Shown in pieces: positions 17,055 through 25,681 of a stretch of 48,729 bases of DNA; position 1 is the stretch's first letter, and each line of letters begins with the position of its first letter. The stretch comes from Aeriscardovia sp. GTDB taxonomy: Bacteria > Actinomycetota > Actinomycetes > Actinomycetales > Bifidobacteriaceae. Under the pieces are notes generated by a model. That model saw nothing but the letters and a program-made list of their open reading frames with translations. It was not told the origin of the DNA and did no database searches. The stretch is from assembly GCA_017538895.1 (NCBI GenBank), contig JAFYHY010000162.1:1-48729 (forward strand), in the 5' to 3' direction. A program made the translations under genes and the position numbers.

Positions 17055-18368
17055 ATGAGTACGTCACCGCGTCTAGAATCAGTCAAACATAGCTGGGGGC
17101 ATGATGAAATAGGTTGTTCTATTTTGCATGTCGATATGGATGCGTTCTTTGCGTCATGTGAAGTGGCTCGTCATCCTCATTTAGCTCATCATCCCGTTAT
17201 TATTGGGACTGGAAGTCGATCAGTTGTTTCTACAGCGAACTATGAAGCACGACAATTTGGGATTCATTCAGCGCAATCGCTAGCGAGTGCGCATCGTTTA
17301 TGTCCTCAGGGTGTGTTTCTTCCTGTAGATCATCAGTATTATTCTATGGTGTCACGTCGTATTTTTGATCAGTTACGTACATTGACTGATCATCTTCAGC
17401 AGGTTTCTATTGATGAAGCGTATGTGGATGTGTCTGGTATTGTGTATCAATGGAAAGGTCCTGTAGCGATTGCTCGGTGGATTCGTCAAAGGGTGTGGGA
17501 TGTCGCTCATGTAACGTGTTCTGTTGGTATTGCGTCGAATATGTTGATTGCTAAATTGGCTTCGACGAATGCGAAGCCCAATGGTATGCTTCTGATTCCG
17601 GCATCACGGAATGAGGAATTTATTCATATGTTTCCCGTGCAGTCTGTCCCTGGTATAGGTCCTGCAACAGCGAAAGTATTGCATCAGTATGGTATTTCGA
17701 CAGTACAGCAGTTATCTGAGTTGTCAGTGACGCAGATACAAGATATTTGTCATTCATCCTCATTAGCATATTATTTGTCAGAAGCATCTCACGGTATAAG
17801 TCGTCGGAAAGTAGTGCCTCGGAAGCCTGAAAAGTCTATTAGTGAAGAGCGCACATTCACGCAGGATACGACGTCTTTAGCAGAGGTTAAAACACTTGTG
17901 CAGCATTGTGCTGATGATATTTGTCTGAAATTACGGTCGAAGCAGTTAGTTGCACGTACAATTACCGTGAAGGTACGGTTTGCTGATTTTTCTTACCGTA
18001 CAAAATCGTTTACCTGCCCCTCTCCTTTTACTTCGTCACGGTATTTAATGACTTATGCATTCCCTTTATTGTGCTCTCTGATTACGACGGATCATTCTGC
18101 AGTGGAATGCGATCGGCCATTACGTTTAGCAGGATTATCGGTATCGAAATTATCAGCGCAGGCACAAACTGCTATTCAACCGGAATTATCATTAGAAACC
18201 AGTCAAGCGCCTGATCATCGTTTCTTAGAAAAATCGTCACAGGCTGAGCATGTTTTAGATGTGATTAAAACAAAATATGGAGATAACTCAATTTCATTTG
18301 GGTTATCTCCACAGATTAAGCTTGAGCACGGCGAGGTAATGCTGAAACACGAGGATCATCAGGAATAA
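17055..18368 (+). CDS. dinB: DNA polymerase IV (Y family)
   Basis: Error-prone translesion polymerase, 437 aa. The catalytic acidic residues are D27 in HVDMDAFFASCE and D120/E121 in SIDEAYVD. The steric region YEARQFGI (64-70), the PGIGPATAKVL helix-hairpin-helix and a little-finger domain are all recognisable. The ATG has AGGA upstream. Its last 18 codons overlap fdxA on the opposite strand by 53 bases, so the final residues are encoded antisense to the ferredoxin C-terminus, and no terminator separates the genes. No LexA box was found by eye in the short upstream region. Confidence 0.95.
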   Translation: MSTSPRLESVKHSWGHDEIGCSILHVDMDAFFASCEVARHPHLAHHPVIIGTGSRSVVSTANYEARQFGIHSAQSLASAHRLCPQGVFLPVDHQYYSMVSRRIFDQLRTLTDHLQQVSIDEAYVDVSGIVYQWKGPVAIARWIRQRVWDVAHVTCSVGIASNMLIAKLASTNAKPNGMLLIPASRNEEFIHMFPVQSVPGIGPATAKVLHQYGISTVQQLSELSVTQIQDICHSSSLAYYLSEASHGISRRKVVPRKPEKSISEERTFTQDTTSLAEVKTLVQHCADDICLKLRSKQLVARTITVKVRFADFSYRTKSFTCPSPFTSSRYLMTYAFPLLCSLITTDHSAVECDRPLRLAGLSVSKLSAQAQTAIQPELSLETSQAPDHRFLEKSSQAEHVLDVIKTKYGDNSISFGLSPQIKLEHGEVMLKHEDHQE

Positions 18369-18639
18369 TCTCACTGTAATCAGCTGCTCCACCTGGATCA
18401 CCAACAGTAGCAAAACAGGCTTCAGCTGCTGCTTGATACCATTTCCACTCGTCAGGAAGATCGTCTTCATAGAAGATTGCTTCAACCGGGCAAGCTGATT
18501 CACATGCTCCACAGTCAACACACTCATTTGGATTAATATATAGAGTGCGTGTTCCTTCATAAATACAATCGACAGGACATTCTTCTACACATGCCTTATC
18601 CATGACATCAACGCATGGTTCTGCAATCACATATGCCAT
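18316..18639 (-). CDS. fdxA: Seven-iron ferredoxin (3Fe-4S plus 4Fe-4S)
   Basis: A 107-aa electron carrier of the actinobacterial FdxA type. The clusters are bound by C9, C17, C21 and C25 in the first half and by C40, C43, C46 and C50-P in the second. The C-terminal half is the usual acidic extension. The ATG abuts the murB stop (TAAATG) and uses AAGGAG inside the murB end, so the two genes are translationally close. The 3' end overlaps dinB by 53 bases on the other strand. The likely role is electron transfer in anaerobic oxidoreductase reactions; the partner is not visible here. Confidence 0.95.
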   Translation of the reverse strand: MAYVIAEPCVDVMDKACVEECPVDCIYEGTRTLYINPNECVDCGACESACPVEAIFYEDDLPDEWKWYQAAAEACFATVGDPGGAADYSEIIPDDPRVSALPRRAQA

Positions 18640-19827
18640 TTATTTGTTCTCCTTAGTATCCCATCCTAAATTCAATCCCACTATTACTGGTTCAGGAACT
18701 AATTGAACGCCGAATGTATCATACACACCACGTTGAATTGTTTGCGCTAACGTGACAATATCATGTGCAGTAGCATGACCACGATTGGTTAAAGCTAAGG
18801 TATGAACTGTTGATAAGGAAGCAGGCGCTTGGTCATCAACAGCATACCCCTTGTAGAAGCCAGCATGATCGATTAACCAGGCTGCTGATGTTTTAATACC
18901 CTGCTCACCATTCGGTAATACTGCTGGGAATTGTGGTGCTTCTTGAGGTAATCGTTGCGCTTGCTTAGGAGTCAAAATTGGGTTCGTAAAGAAACTACCG
19001 CAACTCCAACGATCCTGTTGAATATCATCATCACTTGGTTCACCAGATAACACGTATTCCATCCATTGATTACGATACCGTGCTGGATCTTCAAGCATCT
19101 GTTTTTGTCCACGAATTTGCAAAACAGTACGACGGATTTCCGTAATCTTTAAGGAGGCTCCCATAGAAACATGTAAAGCGGACGCTAATTGCTCATAACC
19201 AATAGTGCCCATGGTGGAACGCTGTAACTTAAACGTTACAGACAAGACAATATAGCGTGGTGATGGGAAATACAATGAATAAGGTACGCATGGTGTTGCA
19301 TACATACTTTGCTTGAGTACGGAAGTACGATACCCAAAATGCATCTCATCTGCTGATAAGAAACTGCAGGATGAAGTGGCACGATCCCAAACTTCAACAG
19401 ATACGACAGAGGAAGCTACTTCTTGACCGTAGGCACCAATATTCTGTACAACAGAAGCTCCTACAGTGCCTGGAATGCCAGACAGTCCTTCAATTCCTTG
19501 ATAACCATTACGGACACAATGATCGACTAAATCATCCCAATGGACACCAGCATCTGCCTTTAATAAAACAGTATTTTCATTCAAGTCATCTTCTGAGGAC
19601 AGAAGAAGTACTTGGCGGCGTGCATCACGGATAACGACCCCATCGAATGGTTGATCAGAAGCTAAGAGATTAGATCCCCCACCAATAACACACAGTGGAC
19701 GTTCAGCATCATCCGCTGCCATAATTGATGAAATAAAATCATCACGAGTGATTGGTTCAATAAAATCTTTAATAGAACCACCAACACCAATAGTCGTTAT
19801 ATCAGCAAATGATGGAGTGGAAGTCAT
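18640..19827 (-). CDS. murB: UDP-N-acetylenolpyruvoylglucosamine reductase
   Basis: FAD-dependent, NADPH-using second step of UDP-MurNAc synthesis in the cytoplasm, 395 aa. FAD-binding motifs are GGGSNLL near 49-55 and GIPGTVGASVVQNIGAYG near 130-147. The catalytic residues fit R in FGYRTS (near 165), S in CGSFFTNP (near 275) and E in PEPV (near 379). The ribosome-binding site is AGAGGA. It is about 50 aa longer than the E. coli protein and keeps the type I layout. Directly followed by fdxA, the usual Bifidobacteriaceae order rpmG-murB-fdxA. Confidence 0.96.
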   Translation of the reverse strand: MTSTPSFADITTIGVGGSIKDFIEPITRDDFISSIMAADDAERPLCVIGGGSNLLASDQPFDGVVIRDARRQVLLLSSEDDLNENTVLLKADAGVHWDDLVDHCVRNGYQGIEGLSGIPGTVGASVVQNIGAYGQEVASSVVSVEVWDRATSSCSFLSADEMHFGYRTSVLKQSMYATPCVPYSLYFPSPRYIVLSVTFKLQRSTMGTIGYEQLASALHVSMGASLKITEIRRTVLQIRGQKQMLEDPARYRNQWMEYVLSGEPSDDDIQQDRWSCGSFFTNPILTPKQAQRLPQEAPQFPAVLPNGEQGIKTSAAWLIDHAGFYKGYAVDDQAPASLSTVHTLALTNRGHATAHDIVTLAQTIQRGVYDTFGVQLVPEPVIVGLNLGWDTKENK

Positions 19828-19883
19828 GAGGATCCTCTTTCTATCAGGATATGATTACTTTCTCTGATATATACCACTAGATA

Positions 19884-19910
19884 CAAAAAAAGACCCGATA
19901 AACGGGTCTT
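19884..19910 (-). terminator. Terminator after rpmG
   Basis: AAGACCCG and CGGGTCTT (19890-19897, 19903-19910) pair around a 5-base loop, followed on the minus strand by seven T. A canonical intrinsic terminator 16 bases after rpmG; murB further down therefore needs its own promoter. Confidence 0.85.
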
Positions 19911-19925
19911 CCAAAAAATTTTTTA

Positions 19926-20093
19926 TCAACGAGTCTCACGGTGGAGTGTCATCTTACCGCAACGTGGGCAGAACTTCTTCAATTCAAGACGATCTGGAGT
20001 ATTGCGACGATTCTTGGTCGTAATGTAATTACGTTCCTTACACTCTGTGCAAGCCATCGTGATGCCCGGACGGATATCAGTGCTTTTCGCCAT
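19926..20093 (-). CDS. rpmG: 50S ribosomal protein L33 (zinc form)
   Basis: A 55-aa protein that I translated directly. Zinc ligands are C15, C18, C42 and C45 (CTEC and CPRC), so this is the C+ form. The end [10 protein letters not shown] is typical. GAGGAA sits right at the ATG with AAAGG further up. It follows tRNA-Met, -Thr and -Tyr on the same strand with no terminator, so it is probably co-transcribed with them, a known actinobacterial arrangement. Confidence 0.96.
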   Translation of the reverse strand: MAKSTDIRPGITMACTECKERNYITTKNRRNTPDRLELKKFCPRCGKMTLHRETR

Positions 20094-20146
20094 TTCCTCT
20101 GCACACCTTTACTGTTGATCCTTGTGCCGGGCTCCCCGGCAATTCG

Positions 20147-20220
20147 TAGCGGGAGAGAGACTCGGACTCTCGACCTTACGATTATGAGTCGTACGCTCTA
20201 ACCATCTGAGCTATCCCGCC
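20147..20220 (-). tRNA. tRNA-Met(CAU), elongator
   Basis: 74 nt. Acceptor GGCGGGA/TCCCGCT ends in a G-U pair, discriminator A, D-arm GCTCAGATGGTTAGAGC, anticodon loop CTCATAA, T-loop TCCGAGT. The closed first base pair argues against an initiator tRNA. No encoded CCA. Confidence 0.93.
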
Positions 20221-20224
20221 CCAG

Positions 20225-20296
20225 AGCCTCGAGTGAGAATCGGACTCACGATCTTTTCCTTACCAAGGAAATGCTCTACCACTGAGCCATCGAGGC
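20225..20296 (-). tRNA. tRNA-Thr(GGU)
   Basis: 72 nt. Acceptor GCCTCGA/TCGAGGC, discriminator T, anticodon loop TTGGTAA (reads ACC/ACU), T-loop TCCGATT. Four bases from tRNA-Met. No encoded CCA. Confidence 0.94.
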
Positions 20297-20297
20297 G

Positions 20298-20380
20298 TGG
20301 CGGGTGTAGGATTTGAACCTACGAAGCATAACAGCGGCTGATTTACAGTCAGCTCCCTTTGACCGCTTGGGAAACCCGCC
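20298..20380 (-). tRNA. tRNA-Tyr(GUA)
   Basis: 83 nt with a long variable arm. Acceptor GGCGGGT/ACCCGCC, discriminator A, anticodon loop CTGTAAA. First gene of the tRNA-Tyr-Thr-Met-rpmG string, one base from tRNA-Thr. Confidence 0.94.
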
Positions 20381-20585
20381 CCATTGTTTTCCAGAGTTAC
20401 CTCTAAAAAGCAACTATGTAATTTAAACATATAAAAAAAGAATATGCAAATACGACGCGCCGAAGAAAAGAAAGATATTAGCAACAGAATGATTTTTCCT
20501 CCCCAAAAAGAATAAAATCAATAAAACTCTATAAAATATTGTTAATTCTGCTTTCTTTTTCCTTAAAGTGTCATAGCATATAAAC

Positions 20586-20819
20586 ATGCTTTCATATGGA
20601 TAATAGCTAGCACACGAAATTGCTTATCAGCTTCATTGTGAAAAAGATAAGCATAAAATGACAGAAGATATGCTTGCACAGAAATTAGGAATACATAGAG
20701 TTTCTGTCTCACGCTATCTTTCTGGCGCGCGCGATATGCCTTTTTCCGTCTTTATTGACATGTGTGATGCTTTACACGTATCAATCGAAGACATCATTAT
20801 GAAAGCAAAAAACATTTAA
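20586..20819 (+). pseudogene. XRE-type HTH regulator, short or decayed
   Basis: From the ATG at 20658 a 53-aa ORF reads as a Cro/C1-type helix-turn-helix: LAQKLGIHRVSVSRYLSGAR, then a helix ending DALHVSIEDII. The same frame stays HTH-like upstream (AHEIAYQLHCEKDKHK, the expected first helix) but meets TAA TAG at 20601-20606, just after a possible ATG at 20586. Either a 53-aa protein starts at 20658 without a good ribosome-binding site, or the gene has lost its start. It lies 71 bases before tRNA-Ser(CGA), a typical place for an integrated-element remnant. No integrase or attachment repeat is seen. The rest of 20381-20585 is AT-rich with no recognisable gene. Confidence 0.55.
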
Positions 20820-20890
20820 AAAAAGAAAATAATGCTACCACATCGTCTCATTTGGAAAAAAGATAACGATGTGACATACTAAGAAGAGTT

Positions 20891-20975
20891 GGTTGAATGT
20901 CCGAGCGGTCTAAGGAGCACGCCTCGAAAGCGTGTGAGGTGTCAGCCTCCGAGAGTTCGAATCTCTCTTCAACCG
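20891..20975 (+). tRNA. tRNA-Ser(CGA)
   Basis: 85 nt, class II. Acceptor GGTTGAA/TTCAACC, discriminator G, anticodon loop CTCGAAA (reads UCG), long variable arm, T-loop TTCGAAT. CCA follows at 20976-20978, unlike the other tRNAs in this window. Confidence 0.95.
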
Positions 20976-20981
20976 CCACTC

Positions 20982-21025
20982 AAAAAGGGGATATATGCAC
21001 ACTCATATGCATATATCCCCTTTTT
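20982..21025. terminator. 18-bp bidirectional terminator
   Basis: Arms 20982-20999 and 21008-21025 are perfectly complementary, with A5 at the left edge and T5 at the right edge. It can end tRNA-Ser on the plus strand and truA on the minus strand, whose stop lies 25 bases away. Confidence 0.85.
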
Positions 21026-21049
21026 ATTTATATGTATCCGTATAATGCC

Positions 21050-21928
21050 TCAATCTAAAACACGTTTGGCACGAATTTTTTCTGCTCGAGAAGCTAACTT
21101 ATTCACTGATGGATACACAACCTTCTCTAAGGTTAAGCCTTGAGGTTGAGCTGGTCCTGTTGCTCCTTCACGAAATGGATTGCGTAACTTTTCATTAAAC
21201 CACGTTACACTCCTCTTTCCTAACCCTACCTGTAACTGCGCACCAACAAGCGAACGCACCATACTACGAGCAAACGCATCAGCTGTAATAGTAAACGTTA
21301 AAATACCGGATTCAAGAGAATAAGGAAATTCATCTAACTCCAGCCGTCTCCATACCGCTGATTTAACCTCGCGAATAGTGGTCCCATTAGGATTTGGCAA
21401 TGCAAAAGACCCAAAATCCTTTAATCCAGGAATAGATGACGCGCATTCCTGCATTGATTCAATATCTAACGGCTTATCCATTCGCAGAACAGCATTCCGA
21501 ATAAGAGGATTAATAGTATGTGTGCAATCACTTAAACGATATACATAGGTTCGCTCTAAAGCAGAAAATCGAGCATCAAAACCATAAGGAGCTTCTTTTA
21601 ACGAAATAATAGATATATCTAACGGCACAATAAACTTTAATCTGTGTTCTAATGCAGATACTGGATCCATATCTAAATGGCCAACTGCACGTTGAAGAAC
21701 ATCTTCCTGAATATCAACATGACAGACTTGACCTCGCGCATGTACCCCAGCATCAGTTCTTCCTGCAACAGTAAGCAATGGAGCTGTTTCATGAAAATGT
21801 TCAGTATGTAAAATTTTTGCTAAACAATCTTCGAGAACTCCTTGAACGGTTCGTAAACCTGGTTGTTTTGCCCATCCATGGAATTCAGTTCCATCATATG
21901 AACAATCAATACGAAGACGCATGACCAT
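21050..21928 (-). CDS. truA: tRNA pseudouridine(38-40) synthase
   Basis: Converts uridines 38-40 of the tRNA anticodon arm to pseudouridine. 292 aa; the catalytic aspartate is D59 in GRTDAGVHA, with YDGTEFHGWAKQP near the N-terminus and RSLVGAQLQVG (with the FARSMV helix) near 225. The ATG at 21926-21928 has AGAGG with 6-base spacing, better placed than for Met3. It is downstream of rplQ, as in many bacteria, but the strong hairpin at 21961-21991 lies between them, so at least partly independent expression is likely. Confidence 0.95.
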   Translation of the reverse strand: MVMRLRIDCSYDGTEFHGWAKQPGLRTVQGVLEDCLAKILHTEHFHETAPLLTVAGRTDAGVHARGQVCHVDIQEDVLQRAVGHLDMDPVSALEHRLKFIVPLDISIISLKEAPYGFDARFSALERTYVYRLSDCTHTINPLIRNAVLRMDKPLDIESMQECASSIPGLKDFGSFALPNPNGTTIREVKSAVWRRLELDEFPYSLESGILTFTITADAFARSMVRSLVGAQLQVGLGKRSVTWFNEKLRNPFREGATGPAQPQGLTLEKVVYPSVNKLASRAEKIRAKRVLD

Positions 21929-21960
21929 GGGTTACCTCTGCTCTTTTCATATGGATAAAA

Positions 21961-21991
21961 GAAGGGGCTGGATATTGTATCCAGCCCCTTC
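21961..21991 (-). terminator. Terminator after rplQ
   Basis: A 14-bp perfect stem (21961-21974 with 21978-21991) and 3-base loop, followed on the minus strand by TTTT. It closes the infA-rplQ transcript before truA. Confidence 0.85.
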
Positions 21992-22034
21992 GATGACTCA
22001 AGCTATCAAGTAGTTATTACAACTACCTTCTTTT

Positions 22035-22463
22035 TCACTCGCTGTCAGATTCGTCAGCAGCTTTTGCAGCAGCTTCAGCTTCCTTGACAACTGCCTTCTT
22101 GGCAACAGGTTCTACAACAAGCTCAATGATTGCCATTGGAGCATTATCACCCTGACGTGGTGTTGTCTTGATGATGCGAGTGTAACCGCCTTCGCGTTCG
22201 CCCATTTCTTCAGCAATCTCAGTGAAGAGCTTATGAACGATAGACTTGTTACGGATAACGCGAAGAACACGACGACGTGCTGCGAGATCTCCACGCTTTG
22301 CGAATGTGACCAAACGCTCAGCAAGTGGCTGAAGACGCTTTGCCTTCTTAACTGTCGTCTTAATGCGACCATGCTCAAATAAGCTGGTTGCCATGTTCGC
22401 AAGCATAAGACGCTCATGAGCTGGGCTAGAGCCAAGGCGTGGACCTTGCTTTGGTTGTGGCAT
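22035..22463 (-). CDS. rplQ: 50S ribosomal protein L17
   Basis: 142 aa. The core (1-118) is standard, with [20 protein letters not shown] and a GGYTRIIKT strand. The last 24 residues form an Ala/Glu/Ser-rich acidic tail, a common actinobacterial extension. The ribosome-binding site is AAGGAG. Last gene of the alpha-type cluster, following rpoA and ended by the hairpin at 21961-21991. L17 lies near the exit tunnel. Confidence 0.97.
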   Translation of the reverse strand: MPQPKQGPRLGSSPAHERLMLANMATSLFEHGRIKTTVKKAKRLQPLAERLVTFAKRGDLAARRRVLRVIRNKSIVHKLFTEIAEEMGEREGGYTRIIKTTPRQGDNAPMAIIELVVEPVAKKAVVKEAEAAAKAADESDSE

Positions 22464-22535
22464 TTTATCTCCTTATTGATCGGAACTGAGGAGGGCATAC
22501 GCCCAACGTCCCAGTTCCGAATTAACTTTCTTTAC

Positions 22536-23534
22536 TCACTCATCGTCTGGAGTATAGAAAGTACCTCCCTCGAGGTTCTTTTCATCGAAGCCTGTAACAG
22601 GTGATTGTTTCAGAGAAAGACCAAATCCTGTAAGCTTCTCTTTAACCTCATCAATCGATTTAGCACCGAAGTTACGAATTTCTAACAGATCTTGTTCTGT
22701 ACGAGAAACAAGTTCACCAACGGTACGAATTCCCTCACGCTTAAGGCAGTTATAGGAACGCTGTGTTAGGTTGAGGTCTTCGATTGGAACGAAAAGCTCG
22801 CGATCTCCTTCGGAAACCTGTGGAGCTGGTCCAACTTCAATACCTTCAGCTTCAACATTCAGTTCGCGGCAAAGGCCAAAAAGTTCAACCAATGTGGAAC
22901 CTGCTGATGCAACAGCATCACGCGGTGAGATAGCTTCCTTGGTTTCAACGTCAAGAATGAGACGATCGAAATCAGTACGCTGTTCAACACGAGTTGCTTC
23001 AACCTTGTAGCTTACCTTAAGAACTGGCGAGTAGATGGAGTCAACCGGAATACGACTGATCTCCTGATCTTCCTGCTTATTCATTTCAGCAGAAACATAT
23101 CCTCGACCACGCTCAACAGTGAACTCGATCTCCAGCTCGCCGTCTTCAGCTAGTGTCGCGATGTGATGGTCAGGATTACAAATAACAATGCCTGCAGGTG
23201 GTGTAATATCACCGGCAGTCACTTCGCCTTCCCCACTCTTTCGCAAATACATAACGACTGGTTCGTCATATTCGCTCGTCAGAACAATGTTCTTGATATT
23301 AAGGATGATCTCAGTTACATCTTCCTTAACACCTGGCAATGTGGTGAACTCATGAAGTGCTCCGGAAATGCGTACTGAAGTCACAGCAGCACCAGGAATG
23401 GAGCTTAACAACGCACGGCGTAAAGAGTTGCCGAGTGTATAACCGAATCCTGGCTCGAGTGGTTCAAACGTAAAACGGGAACGTCGTGGACCTAGTTCTG
23501 TTTCCGTCAATGTCGGACGCTGTGCAATAAGCAC
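22536..23534 (-). CDS. rpoA: RNA polymerase alpha subunit
   Basis: 332 aa. The N-terminal dimerisation domain starts with the typical [21 protein letters not shown] region, and the C-terminal DNA/activator-binding domain is present ([16 protein letters not shown] and [11 protein letters not shown] near 265-305). Translation starts at GTG (23532-23534) after AAAGGATAGGAAA. Located between rpsK and rplQ as usual. Nothing is truncated. Confidence 0.98.
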   Translation of the reverse strand: MLIAQRPTLTETELGPRRSRFTFEPLEPGFGYTLGNSLRRALLSSIPGAAVTSVRISGALHEFTTLPGVKEDVTEIILNIKNIVLTSEYDEPVVMYLRKSGEGEVTAGDITPPAGIVICNPDHHIATLAEDGELEIEFTVERGRGYVSAEMNKQEDQEISRIPVDSIYSPVLKVSYKVEATRVEQRTDFDRLILDVETKEAISPRDAVASAGSTLVELFGLCRELNVEAEGIEVGPAPQVSEGDRELFVPIEDLNLTQRSYNCLKREGIRTVGELVSRTEQDLLEIRNFGAKSIDEVKEKLTGFGLSLKQSPVTGFDEKNLEGGTFYTPDDE

Positions 23535-23614
23535 TTTCCTATCCTTTCAGTTTCAACCGGTTTATTTCAATAAATAACCGGCCATCGCGGGTAGACTGTT
23601 AGACTTGTGGGACG

Positions 23615-24013
23615 TCAGACGCGGCGGCGCTTTGGAGGACGGACACCATTATGAGCTTGTGGAGTCACATCGGTAATAGAACCGACCTCAAGACCTGCAG
23701 ACTGAAGAGAACGGATAGCAGTTTCGCGGCCAGAACCTGGTCCCTTGACGAAAACGTTAACCTTTTTCATGCCATGTTCCATTGCCTTGCGAGCTGCAGC
23801 TTCAGCTGCCATGCCTGCAGCAAATGGAGTGGACTTACGAGATCCCTTGAATCCGACATCTCCACCGGTTGCCCATGCAAGAACTGCTCCTGATGGATCA
23901 GTGATGGAGATAATAGTGTTATTAAATGTTGACTTAATATGCGCCTGGCCCATTGGCACAGACTTATGAATCTTGCGCTTTGGCTTACGCGCATTCTGCT
24001 TCGAAGCAGCCAT
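23615..24013 (-). CDS. rpsK: 30S ribosomal protein S11
   Basis: 132 aa, full length. Recognised by [10 protein letters not shown], the GRETAIRSL segment and the invariant C-terminus [12 protein letters not shown]. It forms part of the platform near the mRNA exit. Lies 62 bases after rpsM and 80 before rpoA in the same transcript. Confidence 0.98.
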   Translation of the reverse strand: MAASKQNARKPKRKIHKSVPMGQAHIKSTFNNTIISITDPSGAVLAWATGGDVGFKGSRKSTPFAAGMAAEAAARKAMEHGMKKVNVFVKGPGSGRETAIRSLQSAGLEVGSITDVTPQAHNGVRPPKRRRV

Positions 24014-24075
24014 TGACCCTCATTTCCTTGAAGTTTTCACCAGGAAAAGTTGACATATCTTAGAATGTCAGAACT

Positions 24076-24453
24076 TTACTTGGTTGCCTTCTTCTTTCCG
24101 GCAACTGTACGCTTTGGACCCTTACGAGTACGAGCATTTGTCTTCGTACGCTGACCACGAACAGGCAAATGACGGCGGTGACGAAGACCCTGATAGCAGT
24201 TAATCTGGATCTTACGGCGGATATCTGCCTCGACTTCACGACGAAGATCGCCTTCGATCTTGTAATGACCCTCAAGGTAATCACGAAGAATAATGAGTTG
24301 ATCCTCAGTCAAATCCTTGACGCGAGTATCTGGATTAACACCAGTGGCGTCCAAGGTTTCCTTAGCGCGTGTACGGCCAACACCATAAATATAAGTGAGG
24401 GCGATTTCAATGCGCTTCTCATTTGGAATATCAACACCGGCAAGACGTGCCAT
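24076..24453 (-). CDS. rpsM: 30S ribosomal protein S13
   Basis: 125 aa. The N-terminal helix-two-turns-helix region begins [23 protein letters not shown] follows, and the basic tail (about 100-125) reaches towards tRNA in the head of the 30S subunit. [14 protein letters not shown] is a hallmark. The 150 bases between this gene and rpmJ contain two small hairpins. Confidence 0.98.
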   Translation of the reverse strand: MARLAGVDIPNEKRIEIALTYIYGVGRTRAKETLDATGVNPDTRVKDLTEDQLIILRDYLEGHYKIEGDLRREVEADIRRKIQINCYQGLRHRRHLPVRGQRTKTNARTRKGPKRTVAGKKKATK

Positions 24454-24540
24454 TGAAAATTCCTTCTGTTCAAACGGAGGTCGTGCACCAAACCTTCCGT
24501 CATATTCTGTATAACGGTCCAGGCCTCCGTCCCTGGAGCT

Positions 24541-24560
24541 CGAGATAGTACCCTATCTCG
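24541..24560 (-). other. Hairpin between rpmJ and rpsM
   Basis: CGAGATAG and CTATCTCG (8 bp, 4-base loop) lie in the 150-base gap between the rpmJ stop and the rpsM start, next to a CCAGG/CCTGG pair. There is no U-tract. It may regulate or process the alpha-type message, as other bacteria regulate this operon near rpsM. Confidence 0.35.
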
Positions 24561-24603
24561 CGGTTTAGCACCTGATCTTAATAACTGTGCCTGTATGATC
24601 TAC

Positions 24604-24717
24604 TCAGCCTTGACGCTGCTTATGGCGTGGGTTAGTGCAGATCACCATGACACGGCCGTGGCGACGGATAATGCGGCAGTGCTCGCAAATCCTCTTCACA
24701 CTTGGCTTAACCTTCAT
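24604..24717 (-). CDS. rpmJ: 50S ribosomal protein L36
   Basis: A 37-aa protein translated by hand: [14 protein letters not shown] at the start, ending RHKQRQG. The zinc ligands C11, C14, C27 and H32 are all present, so this is the zinc-binding C+ form. It lies 9 bases downstream of infA, the common infA-rpmJ-rpsM-rpsK order. Confidence 0.97.
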   Translation of the reverse strand: MKVKPSVKRICEHCRIIRRHGRVMVICTNPRHKQRQG

Positions 24718-24726
24718 GGCTTTCCT

Positions 24727-24945
24727 TTACTTGTAACGATAAGTAATACGACCACGATTCAAATCGTATGGACTCATCTCGAGAACAACGCGGTCCTGTG
24801 GAAGAATACGAATATAATTCTTACGCATCTTTCCAGAAATCGTCGCGATGACGATGTGCTTATTCTCGAGCTCAACGCGAAACATTGCGTTTGGTAAAGC
24901 TTCAACCACTTTACCTTCGACTTCAATCACACCATCTTTTGACAT
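24727..24945 (-). CDS. infA: Translation initiation factor IF-1
   Basis: 72 aa, a single OB-fold that binds the A site of the 30S subunit with IF-2 and IF-3. The sequence [20 protein letters not shown] at the start and [12 protein letters not shown] at the end are classical. GAGG lies just before the ATG. It is the first gene after the terminator at 25048-25093, so a promoter is expected in 24946-25040; I see no convincing one. Confidence 0.98.
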   Translation of the reverse strand: MSKDGVIEVEGKVVEALPNAMFRVELENKHIVIATISGKMRKNYIRILPQDRVVLEMSPYDLNRGRITYRYK

Positions 24946-25047
24946 AAGACCTCATATCATCGTTCAAATTACTTCTGTGTTCCATTATTGGAAAACACAC
25001 TATCCATTTATTTAACATCACACAGAAGACAAACACGCAAGCTAAAA

Positions 25048-25093
25048 AGTACCCCCCGGCGATTCTTAAAAGAAAGAATTACCGAGGGGTACT
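25048..25093 (-). terminator. Terminator of the secY-adk transcript
   Basis: A long interrupted hairpin: AGTACCCC/GGGGTACT outside, CGG/CCG and ATTCTT/AAGAAT inside. On the minus strand it is followed by TTTTT. It separates adk from infA. Confidence 0.75.
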
Positions 25094-25107
25094 AATATAG
25101 CAAAATC

Positions 25108-25671
25108 TTAGGCTTCTAATCCACTAATAATACGATTAGTGATCTCTTCAATAGCACCAGTGCCATCAAACTGCTTTAAGACACCAACCTCCTGATAATG
25201 CTCAAGAAGAGGTTTTGTCTCATGCTCATAAACAGCTAAACGCTTTGCAATTGCTTCAGGTGTATCATCAGCACGACCCTCAATTGCTGCACGCTTCTGC
25301 ATACGATCAAGCAAAACATCCTTATCAGCAGTTAATGCAATAACCGCATCAAGCTTTGTACCAAGATCAGCAAGAATAGAATCCAAAGCAACAACCTGAG
25401 CTGCATTACGTGGATATCCATCAAGAATCCAACCATTCTTTGCATCGTCCATAGCAAGACGATCAGCAACAATACGGTTAGTCAATTCATCAGGAACTAA
25501 TTCACCCTTATCAGTGTATGAGCAAGCCTCTTGGCCTAACTCTGTATGATTCTTGATGTTGTAGCGGAAAATATCACCGGTAGAAATATGAGGAATACCA
25601 TAATGCTCACTCAAACGAGCTGACTGTGTTCCTTTACCAACACCCTGAGGTCCCATAATTAACAGATACAT
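25108..25671 (-). CDS. adk: Adenylate kinase
   Basis: ATP + AMP to 2 ADP. 187 aa from the ATG at 25669-25671, which has AAAGG upstream; the frame is open to 25728 but those codons overlap secY. The P-loop GPQGVGKGT has K13, and STGDIFR and GYPRN contact AMP. The LID is short without a zinc-finger insert, as in the short actinobacterial form. The start lies 11 bases after the secY stop, so translation of the two is likely coupled. Confidence 0.96.
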   Translation of the reverse strand: MYLLIMGPQGVGKGTQSARLSEHYGIPHISTGDIFRYNIKNHTELGQEACSYTDKGELVPDELTNRIVADRLAMDDAKNGWILDGYPRNAAQVVALDSILADLGTKLDAVIALTADKDVLLDRMQKRAAIEGRADDTPEAIAKRLAVYEHETKPLLEHYQEVGVLKQFDGTGAIEEITNRIISGLEA

Positions 25672-25681
25672 ATCGTGCCTT

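Noticed and set aside
20260..20484. Open frame across tRNA-Thr and tRNA-Tyr
   Set aside because: Covers two clear tRNA genes; no family resemblance.
20889..21143. Open frame through tRNA-Ser(CGA)
   Set aside because: Spans the tRNA and its terminator.
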